From Astragalus membranaceus (taxonomy: Eukaryota; Streptophyta; Magnoliopsida; Fabales; Fabaceae), in assembly GCA_039519185.1 (NCBI GenBank), contig CM076849.1:59593087-59657086 (forward strand): DNA of 64,000 bases. Direction: 5' to 3'. The notes beneath the pieces were generated by a model, which saw nothing but the letters and a program-made list of their open reading frames with translations, did not search any database and was not told the DNA's origin. Each line of letters starts with the position of its first letter. The stretch's first letter is position 1. Both the position numbers and the translations under genes were made by a program. Positions 54,294 through 64,000 of this stretch are shown in pieces.

Positions 54294-57270
54294 TGTAACA
54301 TCCCCAATTTAGCTAATTTCAATTATTGAAATTAGCAAGACGTCTCAAGATAATTAATTAGCATAATTGGTTAATTATGATATGGCGAGTTAATTGGGAT
54401 TGTAAGCGAATAGGAACACAAGGGTATTTTCATCTTTTCCACACATTAATGAGTTTCGGCTAAACCATCCTCCACAGAACATCACTATATGCAATATGTA
54501 ATTATTGTATAAGTATTGTGTGATTAAAATTGACTTAAGAAGAAATTAAGGAAGTTTAAGCAAAATTTGGACATAGGGCATTATGGTCATTTCTCCCTTT
54601 TAAGTGAACTCCATTACTCCAGCTGAACCAAATAAAAACACTACACCTCCATCATTTCCAGCAAAACTGAATATTAAGAAAGAGGAGGAGGAGAAGTCAA
54701 GAGAGTGGAGAAGAAGGAAATGGGTCAACACCCAAGCTTCATGCATGTAAGTGATTTTTGTACCATTCTCCCCCATTTTCCAAGCCCTTTCCATTGATAC
54801 CCCTTCTGAAAGCTCAGTTACCCTCCTCACCCTCCTACCATTTTCGAATTCCAAAGCTTCATCTTGACCAACAATGGAGTTTTGTGCTTTCCTTGAAATT
54901 GCATGTTCAAGTTGAAGCTTGAGGGAGTCAAAACTGAAGATGCATGGCTGATTTTAATGCATTAGGGTGAAGTTCAGTAGCTTGGTTCTGTATTGGAGTG
55001 TTTAGGTTAGCTATTGGAGCTTGAATTCGTAATGGCAAGTGATTGAAGATGATGATTCAAGTTCAACAGAAATTCTGGGTAAAACCCGTATGCATCACCT
55101 TCATTGTTTCCATCGTATCTCGCTATACACTACTCCGATGATCGTGATTCTTGTCCCTCTGAAAACTAGACACAAAGCTCTTCATTTTGGGCACAAGAAC
55201 CGTATGATTTCATGGAGAAATGAGAGAGATATCCTGTTCACAAGTTTCGGTTTCAGAATCAAACATGGTCCTGGACCAGTCACATAGTTTCGGTGATATC
55301 TCTCAATCTACTGGATGCATGCGCGTGAAACTTCTTCCATCAGAAAGTAGACGAAATTATCTACACAATGGGCACTGGTTTGAAGGGTTTTGGCCACGAT
55401 TTGACCAAGATACGCGTGTTACAAAACTGCTCACTGATTCTGGAAAACGGATGCGAAGTTGGAAGTGTTGGTTCCTCAAATTTCGGATCGAATCGCCAAA
55501 GTTCGAGAGACGCCAATTCCGTAGTCAAGGAGGAAGTTCAGTAGCTGGATTTGTGATTGATTGCTGTTCCGAAGTTCAGTTTCGAGTATCGGACGAGTTC
55601 GGTGCGAGTACGTGATTACGGGGATTGTTCGAGAGGTTACGGTTCGTGAGGACGTGATTTCTCGCGAGGTCGTCAAATCGGTGAGTTCTATACTCGCTTA
55701 GGGGACGTTTTGTTGTCGAGTCATGTTATTTTCTGAAATGATATTATGGAATAATCCGCTTTGCGAAAACTTAACGAAAATGTTTTTATCGAAAAACTGT
55801 AAAACGCATAATTGCTCGAATTGATTGGATTGTTGAATTATGATATATGTTGTTGGACTGTTTAATCGCTTTCGCTGGTCTGGAATAATAACTGTTATGT
55901 TGGGATATCGATCGGAACGAAATTGGAATCGGAACGGAATGGAATTTATTCATGAAAAACCTATTTTCTGGAAAACAGATAGAGACGCACGGATCGTGTG
56001 CCTATGAGCACGGGTCGTGCGCCCCCATCTGATGCTGCATGAAATGAATTTTTAAACACGCACGGATCGTGCGCCTAGTCGCTCGGGTCGTGCGTATCTT
56101 TCTGGAAATTTTCTACAAACTGTTCAACCACGCACGGGTCGTGCGCCTACACGCACGGGTCGTGTGAGACTCTCTGACCTACAATTTCAAAGTACCTATT
56201 TATCCATTCCAAATGATTCCAATCCTCTTCTAATCCATTCCCCAAGGTCCCACAATAATGAAAAGGTAACAATGATATGAGATTGAGCATGTTCGATAGA
56301 AAGTTTGTGTGTTATGAATAAAATGGAAAACCGCACTTAGAGAACGCGAGAGTGCATATGTCAAGAATGATAATAACACACTGCATTTGACTGATAATAA
56401 CACACTGTATATGACTGATATTATACACTGTAATTGACTGATATGGTACATGGTACTTGACTGAAATGACTAACAGCCCATTGCGGGTACACAGACTGAA
56501 AATGTATAATAAATACAAGAGGAAAAAGGGTGACGACCCTAAGAGGTTAGCATACTAGGGGAGGGGAAGTCATGAGCCCCAAAACCTAGACTCAAGAATG
56601 TTTCCCCTGCTAGAAATAGCGGGATGGGTTCACCAAAAGGTCAAGAGATGCCTATAAAATAGGTAGACTGAGGTGTTATGCTAAAAACATGGAACAAAGA
56701 TTGCATGCTTCATGTGTCGCTTAGGAGGGCCATGAGCATGAAGGTTACAGGAACTTAAAGTATTTCCACGTGGTTGCTTTTTAGGACCACGAGTTAAAGA
56801 CAAGGCATAATGAACCGCTAGAGTAGTAAGGGGTCTCGATAGGACTCACTGAGATAATGTTTATCTCACCCTTCATATTTGTGGTTTTTACAGAGAAACA
56901 GGGGAAAGCAAAGGCGGTAAAGCATGGTTAGCTGGTGTGACTCTTGGAGTCATTGAAGACCTAGTTTAATGTTTTAGACCTTTGTTCCGTTTATTGTTTC
57001 TATGTTCCGATTGTATAACTTCTGATGTTAAGTTGTAAAATCGTTTCCGCTACTTTATGTTTTGAGTATTGAACACCAGGAATATGTACAAGTCTTAAGT
57101 TTTGGAACTTAAGCAATTTCAGAAAGTTTATGAGGTTCAGAGAACCAGTTATTATGTATTGTCAAAAGTTTTAGTTGTGTTCAATATTTCAATAACAGGA
57201 AGTTACTCTGATGTATGCCATTTAGTGCATTTCGGTGATTCTATAGGTTAGAATTTATCGGGGTGTTACA
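54294..57270 (+). repeat. 3' LTR of the Tekay element
   Basis: Same length as the 5' LTR and nearly identical; differences are scattered transitions (e.g. GTCTTTTCGTC versus GTATTTTCATC near the start). Confidence 0.95.
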
Positions 57271-58462
57271 CCAATGAATACTTTTCTAGACCATATGGTA
57301 TGGACAAAAGGTCTTAAATGAAGTTCCTCAAAACCAGCAGTTGAAGATCGTTTAAGCATACTGTTTTAATTTTCGATACGCGGGCGAAGATGTCATTTTC
57401 ATCGCTAATGATTGGCACACTGCCCTTATCTCTTGCTACTTGAAAGCTGCATACCAACCAATTGGGTATGTTTTTCATCAAATGTGAATTGTAACCATCC
57501 CTACTCAAAATCAAAAGCTAACTACTACATAATGTTCCAATCCTGTAGGCATGTTAAACCAGTTCTTCGAAGGAAAATCAATTGGATGAAAGCTGGAATT
57601 TTAGAAGCACACCAGGTTGTAACTGTTAGTCCATACTATGCTCAAGAACTAGTGTCAGGCCCAGATAAAGGAGTGGAATTGGACAACATCCTTCGCCGGA
57701 CCGGTATTATCGGAATCGTGAATGGCATGGATGTTCAAGAGTGGAATCCATCCACTGATAAATATATAACTGTCAAATACACTGACACGACAGTAAGAAT
57801 AGCTTTTTTAAGAGTTGAAGTTTCTTTAAATTGTGTCATGGTTCATAAGAAAAATAGCTACATGACAGTTTTAACAAATGCTTCTACTTAGGTATTGGAA
57901 GGAAAGGCTCTTCTGAAAGAAGCTCTTCAAGCAGAAGTTGGATTACCAGTTGATAGAAATATTCCTCTCATTGGCTTCATTGGTAGGCTTGAAGAACAAA
58001 AAAGGTTCTGATATTCTAGTAGAAACCATTCCCCAATTTATTAAGGAGAATGTTCTGATAGTAGCCCTAGTAAGTATATAAAAAGAAAACAAATAGAAAC
58101 TTGATTTTCTTAGCCATTCTTACATAAGAAAAAGAACTAGAAATCTCATGAATATGTTATGTTATTCCTTAGGGAACAGGCAAAAAGGAAATGGAAACGC
58201 AGCTTTAGCAACTTGAAACAGCGTACCCTGACAAGGCCAGAGGAGTTGCAAAATTCAATGTTCCCCTAGCTCACATGATAATTGCTGGAGCTGATTTTAT
58301 ATTGGTTCCTAGCAGATTTGAGCCTTGTGGCCTTATTCAGTTACAAGCAATGCGCTAGATGAACTTATGGTCCATGCATTTCATTTATACTAACATATTT
58401 CATGAAAATCCATGGTCTGGAAACATTTAAGTGATGATTCTAAGTGTTTATATTTTTTACAG

Positions 58463-58570
58463 ACATAGATGCCCAAGTCATAGCAATGATTAAGCTTATT
58501 GAAGAGGATGCAGACTCATTTGCAAGCGGCCAGAACTTATGAAGTTAGTTGAGGAGTTCTACTGAGCATT
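58463..58570 (+). pseudogene. NET/KIP1-like NAB (actin-binding) domain exon, captured
   Basis: After an AG acceptor at 58,461-58,462 the text reads DIDAQVIAMIKLIEEDADSF, and in the next frame KRPELMKLVEEFY. These flank the RRAEMYYK segment of the NAB domain of plant NETWORKED/KIP1 proteins, which bind actin at membranes. The missing middle and the frame change show a small internal deletion near 58,525; a stop replaces the residue after VEEFY. It follows the GBSS remnant by about 100 bp and belongs to an unrelated family. Confidence 0.8.
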
Positions 58571-58792
58571 AGAATTAGGATTGTAGCAAGTGAGTACTGC
58601 AATTAGAATTAGATATTGTTTTAGAGCCCAATTCATCCCTTGAATATTAAAAATCACATGATTAGGTAAGTTTAACAGATTTCTTTGAATATATTTTCTT
58701 CTGCAGATTTGTGTATTTCACTCTTTATTTCTCTCTCTTTCCTTCAATATCTAAAGTCCTTGAACCTCACTTTTTTTTTTAAAAAAAGAGAC

Positions 58793-59087
58793 TTTTCATA
58801 TCGGTTCCCATAGAAAACCGATGTTAAAATTCATTTTTTTTTAAAAAGAGACTTTTCATATCGGTTTTCAATGGGAACCGATATGAAAAGTCTCTTTTTT
58901 TTAAAAAAAAAAAGAGACTTTTCATATCGGTTCTAGGGACAACCGATATAAAAAAAAACTTTTCATAACGGTTCAGGAACCGATATGAAATGTCCCTATT
59001 TTTTATATCTCCTTTTTCGGCATCGGTTCGGGAACCGATATGAAATGTCAATTTTAACCGATATAAAAAGCATTTTTTCCATTAGTG
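58793..59087 (+). repeat. Right subterminal repeats and terminus of CACTA-C
   Basis: Units of AGAGACTTTTCATATCGGTT and their complements are arranged as strong inverted repeats (e.g. GGGAACCGATATGAAAAGTC), with A/T homopolymer spacers. The segment ends TTTTTTCCATTAGTG. Confidence 0.9.
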
Positions 59088-59134
59088 ATAATGAAGGAAT
59101 TACGATTCGTCAAAAACAAAGTACCAAGAAGTGA
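59088..59134 (+). pseudogene. Last codons of the outer CACTA transposase, displaced by 13.6 kb
   Basis: When CACTA-C (45,490-59,087) and one copy of the ATA duplication are left out, the frame VYVRKDH before the insert runs directly into NEGITIRQKQSTKK and TGA at 59,132-59,134. This shows that the nested element entered the 3' end of the transposase gene. Confidence 0.9.
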
Positions 59135-59324
59135 ATTGCAAATAAAATTATATCCAAGAAAAGGAAAAGGTAATTTAGACTTACATCAAAGGTAATTCTA
59201 TTTGCATATTATAAAAATTAAATTCCAAGTAGTTATTTTACATAGTTTTCATCTTCTTGACTGGTTATTTATTTTGGATAAATAAATATAATAATAACAA
59301 TGATTATGTTTTATTGCAGATCAG

Positions 59325-61272
59325 ATGGCATATCATAGTGATCATGATAGTGGGCATGACAGCGGTCATGAGAATGATGTTGGAAACTATATCAGGAAGC
59401 AGGCTCCCCGTGGAATGACTGTTAAAAAGGATATCATCGGTCGGATAAATAAAGGAAAAGGAAAATTATCAGTAAGTTACTAATTACTAATTAACTTAAT
59501 TCAATAATTAGTTTTAATTGTTTGTTAACTAATTTACTAATGACATAATGCAGGTCGAGTGGAATGTTAAGGGTCAGCCAATTGGAAGAAACAGCACACA
59601 TTTGATTACCTTCCTTGGTAATAAGGTAAAACAAATGATACCAATTACAGGTATATAATTTTAGATCTCTTTAGATACCAATTACAAATGATACCAAAGA
59701 GGAGTTCTGGTTAACAATACAGGTATATAATTTTAGATCTCTTTAGTTATCTTATTTAATAATTTTGTAACCATATATATTTATATCATTTTCATTAAAT
59801 ATGTGTAAGAAGAAATTTTTTGATGTGGATGAGTCTCGAAAAGCCTGGTTAATGAAGGAAGCTGGAAAGTTACATCAGAATTTCAGGACTAGTCTACAAA
59901 AAAAATGGCTGAGAGATCATAGTGGAAACATCAGATGGGAGCCTCCACCACTATATAGTGGATTTATTACAGAGGAGGATTGGGGTATATTTGTTAGGAG
60001 ACACACTGATCGAAGATCCAGAATTCTTGACTAGTACTATAATCTATTAAGTTATAACTTAAAATATATTTGATAATTATATATTATGCATTAATGTATA
60101 CTTATCTCTCTAAATAGAAAGCAAGCCAAGCGAATCGAGAGAGAGCTTCTGGTTGTGAGTACCCTTATAGAGGCGGTGCTAGTGGATATCAAGTTATTGA
60201 AGAGAGATTGGTAAGACACAATAAGCTTGATTTCTTTTCGTTTAATGAATATTTTGATTTATAATTTCTTAACATTTGGTAAATTTAAATATAGTTGGAG
60301 GAGAGTGGGAAAGATCCTGCTAAAGAAAGTATTGAGTGGCATGTTTTGTGGGTAGAAGCCCGACAAAACAAGGATGAGGAGATTGTGGATCCCAAAACTA
60401 AGGAGGTGACTCATAGAATTGTAAGTATTTCCAAAATTCAAATATTGTTTTGAAACTTTTATGATCTTTATAATGTATAATAATTTTATTATACTTTTGT
60501 TTGTGAATCAGGAAACCATATCACAGTATGTGTCACATGGAGAGATCACTGATTCCTCTGAAAAGGAAATCCTTGCTCGTGCCTTGGAAAGGGAAGAATA
60601 CTGGGGTCGTACAAGGGGTTGTGGATTTGGCGTTAATCCAACCGACTACCTTGGACCAAAGAAGCAAACTCATGATGAGCATCATGATTGTCAACAAAGT
60701 AGAGAGTTGCGAGTATTGTATGAAAGTCTAAGGGCTGAACTTAGTCATTTAAAACTGCAATATGGGTTGGTTTTGCCTGCGGTACCATCCTCTGCCACAA
60801 ATAGCGCACGAGATAGCTGCACCATTCCGTCAACTAAGGTATTAATTGTTTTTTTTTGACAATAAATAAGGAATTAATTATTAAACTCTCTTTCTTGTAC
60901 ATATATATTACATCAAATAATGTCTTCATTATTTTTTGTTTATAATTGATTTAGGACAACAATGAGCGTGAGTGTGAATTGTATATGTCAAACCCACATC
61001 AAATGGTTGCAATAGGCTCCATATGTAACCAATTGGGTCCCTTGATGCACAATTTACCCTTACCTCCAGATCATCTTAGAGTCAGAGTTGACTGTGCAAT
61101 TGTTGGGGATGCACCATTGCCTGTTCCAGTTGACAGTATAGATTTACTGATTGTGCAACATGCAATTGGTACCTTTGTGGCATGGCCAGCACACCTTGTC
61201 TTTGTAAGTGACAATATATTTGTAACTAACTAATTATTATTTTTTGTCATATATTGTGTGCTAACTAAGTAA

Positions 61273-61337
<65 letters not shown>

Positions 61338-62821
61338 TATGCCAAAATGCAAAATCTAGGGGCAAAAGTGTTGGCAAGAAAGTGTCTCGGTTCGGCCCTT
61401 CTACACAAATTTCTCAGCCCTCCCTTCCTCGAAAAGTGACTCAGCCCTCCCCTCCTCCAACAGTGACTCATCCCTCCCCTCCTCCAAAAGTGACTCAGCC
61501 CTCCCCTCCTCCAACAGTGACTCAGCCCTCCCCTCCTCCAAAAGTGACTCAGCCCTCCCCTTCTCCAATTGTGTCTCAGCCCTCCGCCTCTTCCATTTAT
61601 GATTATAAGATGATTTGTTATGCCAAAACTCACGCGGAATGCAGGATGACTGAGGCAGCCCCGATTGAAATAGAGATGGATGACCAAATTTTTGAGATTT
61701 CAGGTCAAACACTAACGATCCCACGTCAGGATATCGATGATGTATGTAAAATGAAGTGGGCAACCAGTACTTCTATTAGAGCATATGTCAGGTACGTATG
61801 TAATTTATTATTTGAGATCATTGAATTTATTTTATTATATCGTTAATTTAATTTGTATATATATCTCTAATTATAGGTACTTGTACGAGGAAATTTTGGT
61901 CCATTTAGAACAGACACGGAGATTTGTGTTCTTGTGCCCGGATAATACAAACCTTTGTGAAGTGTCGCCCAATCTGCGTAATTATGAGACGCTTGTGGAA
62001 CAAAACAGGAAAGAGGTTACAAATTATATCACTCAATGCTTATGGGAAGCTCAAAATACAAGTGTTGATACCATGTTTTTGGCACCGTGTCTCTTAAGAT
62101 GAGAGATTTAATCCATTCCTATATAACATAAATACTAGTCAATTGCTTATTCAAAATTTTATTTTGTAGGGAACATTGGATTTTTTTGGCAATAAATCTT
62201 AAGAAAGATACGGTGTACTACGTTGATTCATTGCATGGTCATTTCAACAACTACCCCGAGTTGATCGAGATATTTAATAGGTGTGCATATTTCGATCCCT
62301 CTGCATATTTCTTAGTTTTACTTATATACGTATGTATTTCGAATAATATAGTTATATGACATTGTGTTCAGTTGTTTGAAGGAATATTGGGGATTGGAAC
62401 AATCAAGGACCAAATGGGTATCAATAGTTGTAAGTTTGTAATCAATGTTCTTATATATTTAATTACATTATTTTGTCATAAAAATGTATTAAATTAAATT
62501 TAACAATTAAGTAATCTTTTGTTTTGTAGTGTCCAAAACAACCCAATAACAATGATTGTGGGTATTACGTAATGAAAGTTATGAAGGAAATTATTACCCA
62601 CAACCAAACGACTATTCCCAAACAGGCATCTACTTAGAATTCTTTTTGATTTTGATATAATAATAGTTAACTCCATTTAACCATTTCAATTCTAATTTTA
62701 TTTATTTCTATAATTTTAGTATTTTCCCGATTGTCGATTGAAGAGATACTCTGATGAGCAGCTCACTGAGCTTAGGGGAGAGTGGTGCCGTTATGTCTCC
62801 CGTTTTTTTTATTTTGGTTAG
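59325..62821 (+). CDS. Outer CACTA ORF2: DUF-type N-terminus fused to Ulp1-like cysteine protease domain
   Basis: A multi-exon gene from ATG 59,325 to TAG 62,819-62,821, about 13 exons with GT-AG introns. Exon products in order: MAYHSDHDSGHDSG..PRGMTVKKDIIGR; VEWNVKGQPIG; FDVDESRKAWLMKEAGKLHQ; ASQANRERASGCEYPYRGGA; ESGKDPAKESIEWHVLWVEA; SQYVSHGEITDSSEKEILAR, YWGRTRGCGFGVNPTDYLGP; ERECELYMSNPHQMVAIGSI; a proline repeat (VTQPSPPPTV, six copies, 61,420-61,580); TLTIPRQDIDDVCKMKWATS; YLYEEILVHLEQ; then a C48/Ulp1 domain: REHWIFLAINL (His), VYYVDSLHGHF (Asp), CPKQPNNNDCGYYVMKVMKE (Gln and Cys). All Ulp1 active-site residues are present. Such fusions are typical second genes of plant CACTA elements and may cleave SUMO or bind element ends. 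Exact exon joins are by eye. Confidence 0.85.
61276..61336. repeat. (AT)n microsatellite in an ORF2 intron
   Basis: About 29 uninterrupted AT units directly before the AG acceptor of the proline-repeat exon. The repeat replaces the usual polypyrimidine tract. Confidence 0.95.
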
Positions 62822-63007
62822 AATGTAGTATTGTAAGTTGTTAGAGTTTGATTTGGATACATATAAGTTGTTAGCTAGCTAGTTTTGGTTCATATTGTAA
62901 GTTGCTAGTTTGTTTTGGATACATATGAATTGGATAATGTAACTTGTTAGCTAGTTTGTTTTGGTTCATCTTGTTGGGTATATATATGTTGGCATATTGG
63001 TGCATTT

Positions 63008-63008
<1 letters not shown>

Positions 63009-63077
<69 letters not shown>
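63009..63077. repeat. (AT)n microsatellite
   Basis: About 31 AT units at the left border of the minisatellite, 3' of ORF2. Confidence 0.95.
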
Positions 63078-63078
<1 letters not shown>

Positions 63079-63572
63079 ACCCCTACTATCACAACCCCTA
63101 CTAATACAACCCCTACTATGATAACCCCTACTATCACAACCCCTACAATTAGAAGGGGTTATTATGATAGTAGGGGTTATTAATATAGTAGGGGTTATTA
63201 TAGTAGGGGTAATAACCCCTACTATCACAACCCCTACTAATTCAACCCCTACTATAACAACCCCTACTATCCTATCACAACCCCTACTATAACAACCCCT
63301 ACTATCCTATCATAACCCCTACTATCACAACCCCTACTATAAAAACCCCTACTATCCTATCATAACCCCTACTATCACAACCCCTACTATCATAACCCCT
63401 ACTGTTAGAACCCCTACTATCCTATCACAACCCCTACTATCCTATCACAACCCCTACTATCACAACCCCTACGATCATACTGTTATTACTATCATAATAA
63501 CCCCTTCTAACAGTAGGGGTTATGATAGTAGGGGTTGTGATAGTAGGGGTTATCATAGTAGGGGTTGTATTA
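63078..63572. repeat. AACCCCTACTATCAC minisatellite with inverted blocks
   Basis: About 30 units of 12-18 bp share AACCCCTACTAT. The array reads C-rich on the plus strand but flips to G-rich (ATAGTAGGGGTTAT) at about 63,153-63,212 and 63,500-63,572, so neighbouring blocks are self-complementary and could form large hairpins. It is not the plant telomere repeat (TTTAGGG). It lies in the 3' region of the outer CACTA, between ORF2 and the right subterminal repeats. Confidence 0.9.
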
Positions 63573-63663
63573 GTATCTATATAAACTGGAGTTATCAAGC
63601 ACCCATAGAAAACTGCAACCGCCCGCCTATTAGTACTATGCTGTGCAGGTGTTTATGTCATAT

Positions 63664-63666
<3 letters not shown>

Positions 63667-63704
<38 letters not shown>
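63667..63704. repeat. (AT)n microsatellite
   Basis: About 18 AT units to the right of the minisatellite. Confidence 0.95.
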
Positions 63705-63707
<3 letters not shown>

Positions 63708-63837
63708 GTTGTTAGCTAGTTTATATATATGTTGTTAAGTATACATAATGGATTGAATTAGATTGTATTGGCTGTATATGACCAGGAAAATTGCAAATGT
63801 AAAAAGGAAAATAAACAAAACAAAAAAAATTATACAA

Positions 63838-64000
63838 TGGGCAACGCTTTTAGGACAAAACGCTACTCATTCCCTTAGCACCTTTAGGAATGGGTAGCGC
63901 TTTTGCCTGTAAGCGCTGCCCATTGTGTTAGCGTCTTCTGGGAAAGAGTAGCGCTTGCGCTGAAAAGCGCTACCCATGCCCAAAATGCGCTAACATGATG
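63838..64000 (+). repeat. Right subterminal repeats of the outer CACTA (cut by window end)
   Basis: Units such as GGGCAACGCTTTTAGGAC, GGGTAGCGCTTTTGCC and AAGCGCTGCCCATTG, in inverted pairs, mirror the left array at 41,488. The terminal CACTA repeat itself must lie to the right of the window. Confidence 0.85.

Larger units (their letters stand above)
47654..57270 (+). mobile_element. Tekay chromovirus (Ty3/gypsy), gag-deleted, inside GBSS exon 4
   Basis: Two LTRs of equal length (2,977 bp: 47,654-50,630 and 54,294-57,270) begin TGTAACATCCCC and end CGGGGTGTTACA. They are flanked by CCAAT at 47,649-47,653 and 57,271-57,275. By eye I count about 15 substitutions between them (about 0.5 percent), so insertion is recent. 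The initiator-methionine primer site (TGGTATCAGAGC) begins at 50,634. The 3.66-kb interior has pol but essentially no gag, so it would depend on helper elements. The target sequence is restored when the element and one CCAAT are omitted. Confidence 0.95.
46775..58356 (+). pseudogene. Granule-bound starch synthase (GBSS) pseudogene, captured and split by a retrotransposon
   Basis: Family role: ADP-glucose glucosyltransferase that makes amylose in plastids. Exon 1 (46,775-47,131) starts MATVVASSSIGSRNS, has a transit-peptide-like N-terminus and the ADP-glucose motif KTGGLGDVLGGLPPA. Exons 2-4: 47,255-47,353 (GFFHCFKRGVDRVFVDHPMF), 47,431-47,520 (AGEDYQDNQLRFSLFCQ), 47,612-47,653 (AALEAPRVLNLKSN). 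The Tekay element follows; the exon resumes at 57,276 (EYFSRPYG). Later exons: 57,549-57,792 (KINWMKAGILEAHQVVTVSP, ELVSGPDKGVELDNIL), 57,892-58,069 and 58,174-58,356 (GVAKFNVPLAHMIIAGADFI, LVPSRFEPCGLIQLQAM). Several central exons and the C-terminal STGGL region are missing. A one-base insertion in an A-run near 58,005, a TAG at about 58,207 and a stop at 57,315 confirm loss of function. Confidence 0.9.
45490..59087 (+). mobile_element. CACTA-C: nested gene-carrying CACTA element (Pack-CACTA)
   Basis: The ends are CACTAGTGGAAAAAATG and (inverted) CACTAATGGAAAAAATGC, flanked by the 3-bp duplication ATA (45,487-45,489 and 59,088-59,090). Subterminal repeats of TTTCATATCGGTT and its complement AACCGATATGAAA lie at 45,520-45,715 and 58,793-59,075. 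No transposase is present. The cargo, all on the plus strand, is exons of three unrelated host genes: TLS1/C9orf78-like (46,065-46,436), granule-bound starch synthase (46,775-58,356) and NET/KIP1-like (58,463-58,570). A Tekay retrotransposon interrupts the second. Without it the element is about 4.0 kb. Confidence 0.93.
41455..64000 (+). mobile_element. Outer autonomous-type CACTA element, right end beyond the window
   Basis: The left subterminal array at 41,488-41,835 (GGGCAGCGCT, TGTAAGCGCT, AAACGCGC) matches the right array at 63,838-64,000 (GGGTAGCGCTTTT, AAGCGCTGCCCAT). Between them lie a TNP2-type transposase gene and a Ulp1-domain ORF2 on the same strand, the standard content of an autonomous plant CACTA. 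The left terminus near 41,455 reads CACTCGCCAGATCTTGAG, not a clean CACTA end, so the boundary is approximate. About 13.6 kb of its length is a nested second CACTA, which itself contains a 9.6-kb retrotransposon. Confidence 0.85.

Noticed and set aside
61276..61690. Minus-strand frames with repeated SHFWRRGGL or ESLLEEGRA
   Set aside because: Reverse translation of the proline-repeat exon of ORF2 plus an AT microsatellite.
63078..63572. Telomere-like or CRISPR-like repeat array
   Set aside because: The unit is not TTTAGGG, spacers are absent, orientation flips, and the context is a plant CACTA element.

Overview
This window looks like repeat-dense, gene-poor chromatin from a flowering-plant (dicot) nuclear genome. 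The evidence is split genes with GT-AG introns, plant-specific protein families (granule-bound starch synthase, NET/KIP1 actin-binding domain, MYB-CC and GBF-type bZIP factors, DUF1336/EDR2-like, MORF), and nested plant transposons (CACTA, Mutator-like, hAT, Tat and Tekay Ty3/gypsy, Ty1/copia TRIM, LINE). A legume is my best guess from the repeat style, but that is inference. I see no complete, clearly functional host gene. Every recognisable host protein is a fragment, most are broken by stops or frameshifts, and many lie inside transposons.

Layout, left to right. 1-3.8 kb: minus-strand remnants of a threonine aldolase gene, split by a solo LTR with exact 5-bp target duplication, and a terminal MORF-like exon. 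4.3-8.0 kb: an LTR abutting a truncated CACTA element (CACTA-1). 8.4-9.7 kb: plus-strand exons of a MYB-CC factor and of a GBF-like bZIP, followed by CACTA-type subterminal repeats ending at 11,495. 11.5-12.3 kb: an 89-bp GC-rich tandem array and a tRNA-related, SINE-like segment. 12.3-17.5 kb: a gene-carrying CACTA end-product holding minus-strand exons of three unrelated genes (EDR2-like, CHY/RING ubiquitin ligase, HMGB). 17.7-22.9 kb: a copia TRIM, a 911-bp Mutator-like element with 9-bp duplication, and a second Mutator-like element carrying a SKIP2-like F-box/LRR fragment. 23.2-34.8 kb: an 11.5-kb Tat-lineage Ty3/gypsy element with an antisense, intron-containing accessory gene that has itself received a hAT element. 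35.1-41.1 kb: a 5'-truncated LINE, two non-autonomous CACTA elements and a Mutator-like remnant.

41.4 kb to the end of the window is one very large CACTA element (outer CACTA) with a TNP2-type transposase gene on the left and an ORF2 with a Ulp1-like protease domain on the right. Its transposase gene is split by a second CACTA element (45,490-59,087) that carries exons of three host genes: TLS1/C9orf78-like, granule-bound starch synthase and NET/KIP1. The starch synthase exon 4 is in turn split by a Tekay chromovirus (47,654-57,270). Both inner insertions are proven by flanking duplications and by reading frames that become continuous across them.

The main point of interest is a set of CACTA elements whose ends begin CACTAGTG followed by G or C and an A-run. 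Two of their termini adjoin collections of exons, with introns, from two or three unrelated host genes; a third element is bounded at both ends and contains three. They look like a serial gene-capturing CACTA lineage. Everything here was read by eye; family names rest on motif recognition and no database search was possible.
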